Source of the DNA: Chrysomallon squamiferum
Lineage: Eukaryota; Mollusca; Gastropoda; Neomphalida; Peltospiridae
Reading direction: 5' to 3'
Length of the DNA stretch: 50,000 bases
Assembly (NCBI GenBank): GCA_012295275.1
Contig: CM022670.1
Location: 20,962,646 to 21,012,645 of the forward strand
Part shown: in pieces, positions 40,252 through 50,000 of the stretch
How the letters are laid out: every line of letters begins with the position of its first letter
Position numbering within the stretch: position 1 is the stretch's first letter
Notes under the pieces: generated by a model
Databases searched by the model: none
What the model saw: the letters and a program-made list of their open reading frames with translations, nothing else
Told to the model about the DNA's origin: nothing
Made by a program: the position numbers and the translations under genes

Positions 40252-42682
40252 TTTGAAGCATTTGCCAAATATCACCAGTAAGATATTTTTTCATTGGGAG
40301 TTTTATTAACAAATTGACCAATCAAAATAAACCTTTCATTTAACGAGGATAATAGAAATACAGTGATCTTTACTATAACTATAACATGATCGAGACTAAG
40401 TGAACTGAAAACCGAATTCGGACTTTCAGAATAATGCTGTTAACAATTAACAGTGAAACTCATTACAGTAATAAAATTAAAACATATATATACTTTTAAC
40501 ATGAAAGAAAAAAAAAAATGTTCAAAATGGGAATACGGCACCGGCAGGTAGTCGTTTTTTAAAGTTATAATTATTAATATTTATTTTTATGATAATGATG
40601 ATATTGATGATGATAATAATTATAATAATTTTTCTATGTATATATTCAGTTCATCCATCCATCCATCCATCCATCCATCCATCGATTCATTCATTCATTC
40701 ATTGTTTTACTATTTATAAATAGCTAAACATTCCTGTTAATCCCGACAACAGTTTCATGGTATTTATTGGTGCATTTAATGTAAGTACATAAAATACCAT
40801 ATGAACTGCACTAAAATGGTTTAATGTATTTTGGGTACAGAGAGTTGGTGAGCTAATAAATAAACGTTACAATGCATATAAAATCACTGTAGTATTTCAT
40901 ACCTTAAAAAGAATAACAATTTACTGAAAGGTGGATAAACAGCAAATGTTTTCACAGCTTATTTCATTTTTTTTTACTTTTCAGAATACGTAAATTATTA
41001 TGTTACATAAAATAAAATTTAAAAAAATATATATATATAATAAAAAATAATAAATAAATAAATAAGTAAAAAAATAAATTATTAATAAATAATAAATAAG
41101 TAAATAAATAAATAAATATATAAATAAATAAATAATAACAATAATATAACGTCATGAGAAAATTTACAAACTATATTTTCTGCTTTTTCCTGTCTATTCA
41201 GTCAATGAAAATGTTTTATCTTATGTCATTAGATGTAATGAAATCATGTTATGGTTCATAGAATAAAATAGATCCAATTTTTTTTATTATTTTTTTTTTT
41301 TTTTTTTTTTATTTTTTTTTTTATTATTTTTATTTTTTATTTTTTATTTTTTTTCATTATTTACTATGAAGACGACAAACTAATTTAACATTCAGAACGA
41401 GACTAGATTCGATTCTGTTAAGCAAACAGAAACCATTTTATGTATCCAAGGCACGACTCAGCCGAAGTGAAGCAAGCAACTCCAAAGGCTTTCAGTATTT
41501 CTCTTTTAATCCCACATATATGACAGGATGTTCCTTTTCCACATTTCGTTTTTATACAAAAGCCACAAAACTTAAACCGTTAAAGACAAACAGAAACTTC
41601 TAATAACTATTTTCATTATTCTTTGATAATAAATTTAATGTTTTTCTTACAACAACATTAGTTTCTTATTTTATATCTCTGTTCAGATTTTTTTTCTGTC
41701 CTCTTTTTTAAAACAGTTCGTTATTTATACATGATAGGAAATTGTGTCGCAGTATATTTTAGTAACAATTATAGCTTTCTACAGTTTTCATTTAGTTTAT
41801 TTATTCCCTAGGAGTATTGATAGCTGATTACAAAATTTAATTTTTGCTTGTTTCAAGAAGCTTTCTTTAATAATCATAGCATAATTTTACTGTTTTTGTC
41901 CATTTTTTAAATTTATTTTCTTCTTTTGATGGTTTGAAATCAGTTTTCGTAATACTAAACAGAGAGATAAGAGGAAGACTGAGTATATTAACAAAAAATA
42001 AAATAATATTATTAGACATTTATTCATATACAATCAGACACACTTCAGTTATCGCAAACTCACATACAAACACATACATACAGTCATAAATTACGCATTC
42101 TTTCAAATCTTCTCTTTAAATGCAAAGACAGTTTACAGATTATCATTTACACTAAAATGGTAAAGGAGAATATACACTGATGACAAACCAGGGTTCTCCA
42201 CTTATAATTGTGATATTATTTGCACAGTGAAACAAATGCAGGATCAAACAAAATAAACATTTGTACCAAACATTTCCAAGCTCTACAAGACTCGTGGTCA
42301 ATTTTTGAGTTTAATTCCATTGAAAACCAAAACAGTTTTTCATTCATTCATTATGCAACAGCATTATAAAACTTATCCATCATTTAAATAAAATATTCAG
42401 TTTAATTCGCTGTCTACGAATAAATTCGCCGTTATCGTTCACACGGGACAATAAATTTGCGTCGCTCAGTTTTAGACAATAAACATTTTTAATAGAAGGG
42501 CTGTAAATTTCTCGTTTGAAGACGATTCAGTCTTTGTTTTGTTGGCAAAGGTTTAAACGGGATTGAAAGGTCAACCACACCATGTAATAACGAAACTGTA
42601 AATTTGAATCTAAGAATATTCTCTTCGCAGACAGCGCGTTGGAAAGGAGCTTTCCGAATTCAGCAGGATTTAAAACACAAAC
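40252..42682. other. Intergenic region between EXOSC8 and the cystine-knot-like gene (head to head)
   Basis: No coding exon recognised. It holds the 5' flanks of both genes, a (CATC)n/(ATTC)n array (40651-40703), AAAT-rich low-complexity sequence at 41.03-41.15 kb and a T-rich block at 41.28-41.35 kb. The last 300 bp before 42683 are less AT-rich and probably contain the start region of the downstream gene. Confidence 0.5.
40651..40703. repeat. (CATC)n-(ATTC)n tetranucleotide repeat
   Basis: About eight CATC units followed by four ATTC units. Two related tetranucleotides lie next to each other. Confidence 0.93.
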
Positions 42683-45154
<2,472 letters not shown>

Positions 45155-45253
45155 CCAAGGAGCGTATCAAAGCGTGCACAGTGTAAAAGTTATTTTTAAA
45201 AATATCATTTTTTTTCTACTTCTAGGTTTTGATACTAAAATAATGTTTTCGAT

Positions 45254-45259
45254 AATAAA
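45254..45259 (+). terminator. Candidate poly(A) signal of the putative ligand gene
   Basis: AATAAA, 100 bp after the stop codon. A second AATAAA follows at 45343-45348. AT-richness makes chance occurrences likely. Confidence 0.35.
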
Positions 45260-45441
45260 ATATCTTTTTCTACTATATAACAGATGTTTTTAATTTTTAT
45301 TTTATATGGTTTTGCTGATTTTATTTAAAGTATACTTAAAGAAATAAACTATAATCAGTAGTGGTAATTTCCTGAGATAAACTTAAGCATGGAAATAATT
45401 TGCGGAATGATTTGAAAATATTATGATAAGATATCAATATG

Positions 45442-45442
45442 C

Positions 45443-45502
<60 letters not shown>
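45442..45502. repeat. (AAT)n microsatellite
   Basis: A pure AAT array of about 20 units, followed by GTAGT-rich sequence. Confidence 0.95.
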
Positions 45503-45503
<1 letters not shown>

Positions 45504-48457
45504 GTGGTAGTAGTAATATAAAAAAAAAATAATAATAATAAAGAAAAATATTGGAGTATCAAACTAAGGAATGAAAGAATTAATATAAACAAAATAAACA
45601 TAGAAATTCAATTAATATTATTTAAGCAATAGTACAAGGCAGTTCCCTCTTTGTATATCAGAGACACTGAAATACAAAACCCCCGTCAGAAAATCATATA
45701 TGAGTAATAATTAATTATCATTAAAAAAATAGATGTCATTTACGTTACGAAATAGTTAATACAAGAGAGTTTCATACGGTGAAAGAAAATTATTATTATG
45801 ATTATTATTTTTATTTTATTTTTTTGCTGTTTGTTTATTGTTGTTTTTTTTTTTTTTTTTTTTTTTTACATTAACAATACGAACTATTTTATCGGATGAC
45901 GTTCAGTTTTCCATTTGTGTACAAAAAATAAAAGTTTTCATTATTATTTTTTTTTTAACTCAGCTTTGTATTCCTTCCATGTTCAAAATTATTACCATAC
46001 AAATAACATCGTGAAATTGTTGTTGTTTTTTTTGTTGTTTTTTTAAATACTGTTTATTAGGAGTTACATTATAATTAATTTTTTTTTTTTTGGTAATTTT
46101 ATTTGTTTATTTATTTATTTATTTATTTCTGGGGTACAAAACATAAAAAATACGTTTTGTATATACATACATGCATGCACACACACACACATACACACAA
46201 AAAACAAAATCAGGGTAGATAATCAACAGGTAAACTATATCTATCAGATAATTGTATAGTTATAAAACTGAGTTATTCCCCTTACATCGTTAAACCGCTA
46301 GACATCGGAATATGTCTCTGCAAAAAGGGAAGCCGTAACACAATATCAATGAAATACGCCATTTCACTAACATATTAAAAAGTATACATGTAGACAGATT
46401 CTAGAATGTAACAAACCGATTACGAAGCAATTAATAAATTAGTTAATTAATGAGGACACACATATTTTTAACACGTTATTTTTTGTGATATCTTTAAATA
46501 TGTTCATAAGAAGAAAAACAAAATATTTTATATATTTGTGTTTAATATAATAATAATTGTTAAATATTGTTAACTTTTTTATTTTAAATATATATATATA
46601 TATATTTATTTATTTATTTATTTATAAAGAAAAAGGAAAGAAAGAAGAAATTAACTTACTAACTTTTTCACTTTACTGTATATTTTTAATACGATTACGT
46701 AAATAAAAAATAAAAAAAATAATAATAATTATTATAATGCAACTTCTAGCAAAGAGTATTAAAAAAAAAAAAAAGGCGCTTGGTTATTTATGTGGTAATA
46801 ACTTTCAATATGGAATGAATACAAAGCTGAGTTTAAAAATAATAATAATAAAGACTGGAAAAAAAAAAATAATAATAAAAAAAAAAAAAAAGGCGTTGCA
46901 GGGTTGGGTACACATTGTGAATATTTTTAATACACATAGTAACTGCTTCATTTTTAAAACTTTACTGGACGACTTTGAAAGGTGTCATAATAAATAAATA
47001 AAAAATCTTTCATATGCACGATCAAACTGAATAATCATTTTAGATGTCAGCTTCCACCCACTTCTGTATATTACTGTTTGAACCATAAAAAAAAAAAAAA
47101 AAAAAATGAAACAGTAACGTTTATTTTAGATTATGCAACAGCACGTGCAGAAACGATTTAATAGCTATCACTACACCCGCAATGGTTCTGATAATAGAAC
47201 TTGCTTCAAACGTACAAAAGGGAATAACTGGCATCCATTCAACGAAACCCGAGCAAATGGAAAAAGAGTGTAAACGGAAATGTCCATCACGCCAGTTAAT
47301 CAACACACTTTGCTTTCGTCGTTTGACATAGAAACGTCGCCGGTGCGCAGATCAAAGAGCGGAAAATGCCAAAAGTAGCGTAAGCCGCAAGAGAGAACCG
47401 GAAACAACGCAGAATTCGTCTCGGGTACCGGCGGCAGTCAAATAAACATTTCCTAACATTTGAGAAGTTTTAGCAGGCATCGATTGTTCTCCAGTCGTGG
47501 GTTTGTTGTGTAATACTACGAAGCGGATCTTTTATCTAAAGAAGTCTCGTTTCCGAAACACGTGTTACCGTTGCGAGTCGAATTAAAGTTTCAGACATGA
47601 ATCGTAAAACAACACGACTTTATTCTGAAACCAAATAATGAAATATTTGTAAATTTTAATACTTCCAGGTTTCATTTCGTTTAAATTTGCAGAATATTTA
47701 ACATAACGGAATTTGTTTAGCGAACTGTTTAGAGCTCTTTTGGCCCCAGATACCTGATGCTTATTGTATTTTGAATGCTGTTTTTCCATTACGTATTACC
47801 TGACACATGAAATACTCGACGGTTAATTGTTTTTTAAAAGACACTGTGTTATGATTAAAAACATTTGGCATTTGATAATCGTTTCGAAACAAATAGCAAT
47901 GAATTATGTTTAATGATCAATAAATAATAATAATATGATTTATAAAAAATTATATATATGATTTTGAAAAATGCAGACAGCTAAAGCTTCTAAATGGGTA
48001 ATGTTTTTATATAGCAGTTAGATCTCTTTTATTAATAACTTTACTACAGACAGAAAAAAAATGTATATAATAATAATAATATCTATCACCGCACCAATTT
48101 CTCAGATTGGACTGTTAATTGTTTTGCTTTACTGTAGTTTAGAATATTTTAATATCCGTTGTTCACGTATATGTGCTTGTACGGACAAGCATAAAATGAC
48201 AAAGGTAAAAATACAGTATAACGAAAATTCGCATTTTAAAACGAATCTACTTTTAATGATTTGCTATTTCGAGAAACCAATCCTCTATTTACTTCCTAAA
48301 TTCTGCTCGATGTTTTATTGTTTCCGGACGACGCTGGTGCCGGGCTTCAAAGACCTGACACGTTTCAACGAAAGGCACGTAAAATCACAGAATGACCGTA
48401 GTAGTCTTCGCTTAGGCGTTAGAGTAATGATTAACCAGTCTTAAATGGTTTTTAATT

Positions 48458-48501
<44 letters not shown>

Positions 48502-49182
48502 GTATGTTCATCTCATAAATCTGCTACATAACTAAAGCTGATTTAAACGAGTACATTAAATAAATACAGTATAACCAATTATCAACTTTTCCTATTTACG
48601 TTAGAATAAAATACAAATAATCAAAAAGTTGATTCCCCATACTGTGATAAAATTTATATCATTTTAATTTTCTGAATAATTAAGCATGATTAATTTCCAT
48701 GCCAAAAGAGACAGACTTGATGCACATTTTTCTAGTGTGGGTTACAAACTTGTGTGACTAAATCATTTTGAAAAAAAAAAAAGGAAAAAAAATAGTTTTT
48801 TTTTCTCCGAGTCCTCCCAGTTTCAACGTGTGTGGCTGAGTTACTCAAATAACCTATCATCTTACTCTTTACGTAACCAGTGGAAGCATTTTGAAAACGA
48901 GCATCACGCGCGGTGCAAGGTGGTTTGAAGGGGCGAGGCATACACGGACTATTTTTCTCTTAAATAATAAATCAGTGCTATACCCAGCGAGTTCTCAACT
49001 GTCTTTCTTTATTGTCTCAAATCTTGGATCCAGTCATGGATATCAAATAATCATTTTGAAAACATGCAGCCTCCGTTGGGAACTTTGGAAGAGGAAAGAT
49101 CGCCTCCATATTTCTCTTTATTTATTTATTCTGTTAATATTTATATATTCTATTATTATTTATTTATTTATTTATTTTCTTA

Positions 49183-49214
<32 letters not shown>

Positions 49215-49364
49215 TTTTTATTTTTATTTATTTCATTAATTTTATTTTTCTCAACGGATTGTAAAAATAAATAATTAGAAAAATAAGTAAAATTAAAACA
49301 TTGATAAATAATTAAACCCAGTAGATATTGGTCTCTTCGATCTGCCGTTGACTAAAACACACAG

Positions 49365-49429
49365 CGAATGTTGAAACAGTCTGAGCGCACCAATGCGGTT
49401 CTGCGGGGCGAAGAGAACAAACTCATCAA
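49365..49429 (+). CDS. Weak candidate exon, charged helix-forming sequence
   Basis: Between an acceptor-like acacacag and a gtgcgt donor-like site the plus strand encodes RMLKQSERTNAVLRGEENKL and IK. This is a charged, leucine-spaced stretch that could form a coiled coil or zipper. The phase would be 0 to 2. No family is recognised. The base composition is clearly higher in GC than the flanks. A basic stretch (SGKRKSRKE, KRKRRKDAS) at about 49.62-49.70 kb could belong to the same gene, but no clean splice join was found. The region to 50000 is otherwise unassigned. Confidence 0.25.
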
Positions 49430-50000
49430 GTGCGTGCTATACTCATTACTTTCCGACCGATTTTTAAATATGTACATATTTTTCTTCTAAGAGTTAAACT
49501 TTGTCATCCTGACTGTTCATATACTGACAAACAGAGCAATTCCAAGCATTGTCTGAAATTCTCGATTTCATCTTTTTTTCTTTTTTTTTTTTACTTTTTT
49601 CTGTTGCTTTTCCGCTAAGCAGCGGTAAACGGAAATCCAGAAAGGAATCGACGGATCTAGAAATACTCTTGAAAAGAAAACGAAGAAAAGATGCATCTAA
49701 TAATAACAGAACTAGTTTTAGTATTAATATTTATTTTCATATATTTTTTTTTTTTGGTTTGGGTGCTTGTGTAGGCGGCTCAGTGTAAAATGTATTTACC
49801 ATTTACAAACAATGGAAAAAGCAAATGTTGCACATACAATTTCTGAATTACAAGTTTCTAATATTGTACTTCCGGTATGTGAAAACTGATACTTTCCAGC
49901 GAAAACGTTCACTGATAGCTGTGTTGACTTTAAAACGAAATAACCTCATTCATTCATTAGTACTTTAAAGTTACAGTAAGTCCGTTGTTGTCTTCTGAGT

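Larger units (their letters stand above)
45155..49364. other. Intergenic, no gene recognised
   Basis: Mostly AT-rich sequence with poly(T) near 45.85 kb, ATTT runs near 46.1 and 46.6 kb, poly(A) near 46.75, 46.86 and 47.09 kb, and (AT)n at 48.46-48.50 kb. A GC-richer patch at about 47.33-47.44 kb (cgccggtgcgcag, accggcggcag) may be a promoter or untranslated exon of a gene to the right. Open frames here match nothing known. Confidence 0.45.

Overview
The window is eukaryotic nuclear DNA. It is AT-rich, its genes are cut into many short exons by GT-AG introns, and it carries many pure di-, tri- and tetranucleotide arrays. Gene content and style (a run of one-exon-per-domain EGF modules, introns of roughly 0.3-1 kb, (CT)n, (GT)n and (AAT)n arrays) suggest a lophotrochozoan, most likely a gastropod-type mollusc. 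That assignment is inference; no species can be named from the sequence alone.

Layout. (1) About 1-14.4 kb, minus strand: the 5' part of a gene encoding a secreted or membrane protein. A signal-peptide exon (14285-14357) is followed, after a 7.5 kb intron, by seven exons that each encode one eight-cysteine EGF-like module. The 3' part lies off the left edge. (2) 14.4-20.4 kb: intergenic sequence rich in repeats. It contains two tandem copies of a block derived from the neighbouring HLTF gene (one with a piece of an HLTF exon), each followed by a tRNA-like SINE candidate. (3) 20.4-35.7 kb, plus strand: a complete HLTF-like gene of 24 coding exons (HIRAN domain, SNF2 helicase, embedded RING finger, helicase C-lobe). 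Two single-base frameshifts interrupt it. (4) 36.0-40.3 kb, minus strand: a complete, intact EXOSC8/RRP43 gene (11 coding exons, 274 aa). HLTF and EXOSC8 are tail to tail and their poly(A) signals are only about 20 bp apart. (5) 42.7-45.2 kb, plus strand: a complete five-exon gene for a 274-aa secreted protein with a cysteine-rich C-terminus, probably a cystine-knot ligand in the noggin/trunk/Spaetzle neighbourhood. (6) 45.2-50 kb: mostly repeats and unassigned sequence, with one weak candidate exon near 49.4 kb.

The genes do not form a pathway. HLTF acts in post-replication DNA repair and chromatin, EXOSC8 in the RNA exosome, and the first and fourth genes are extracellular or cell-surface proteins. 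The items most worth following up are the putative cystine-knot ligand, the partial HLTF duplication with SINE copies, the two HLTF frameshifts, the overlapping HLTF/EXOSC8 3' ends, and microsatellites that sit directly against splice sites.
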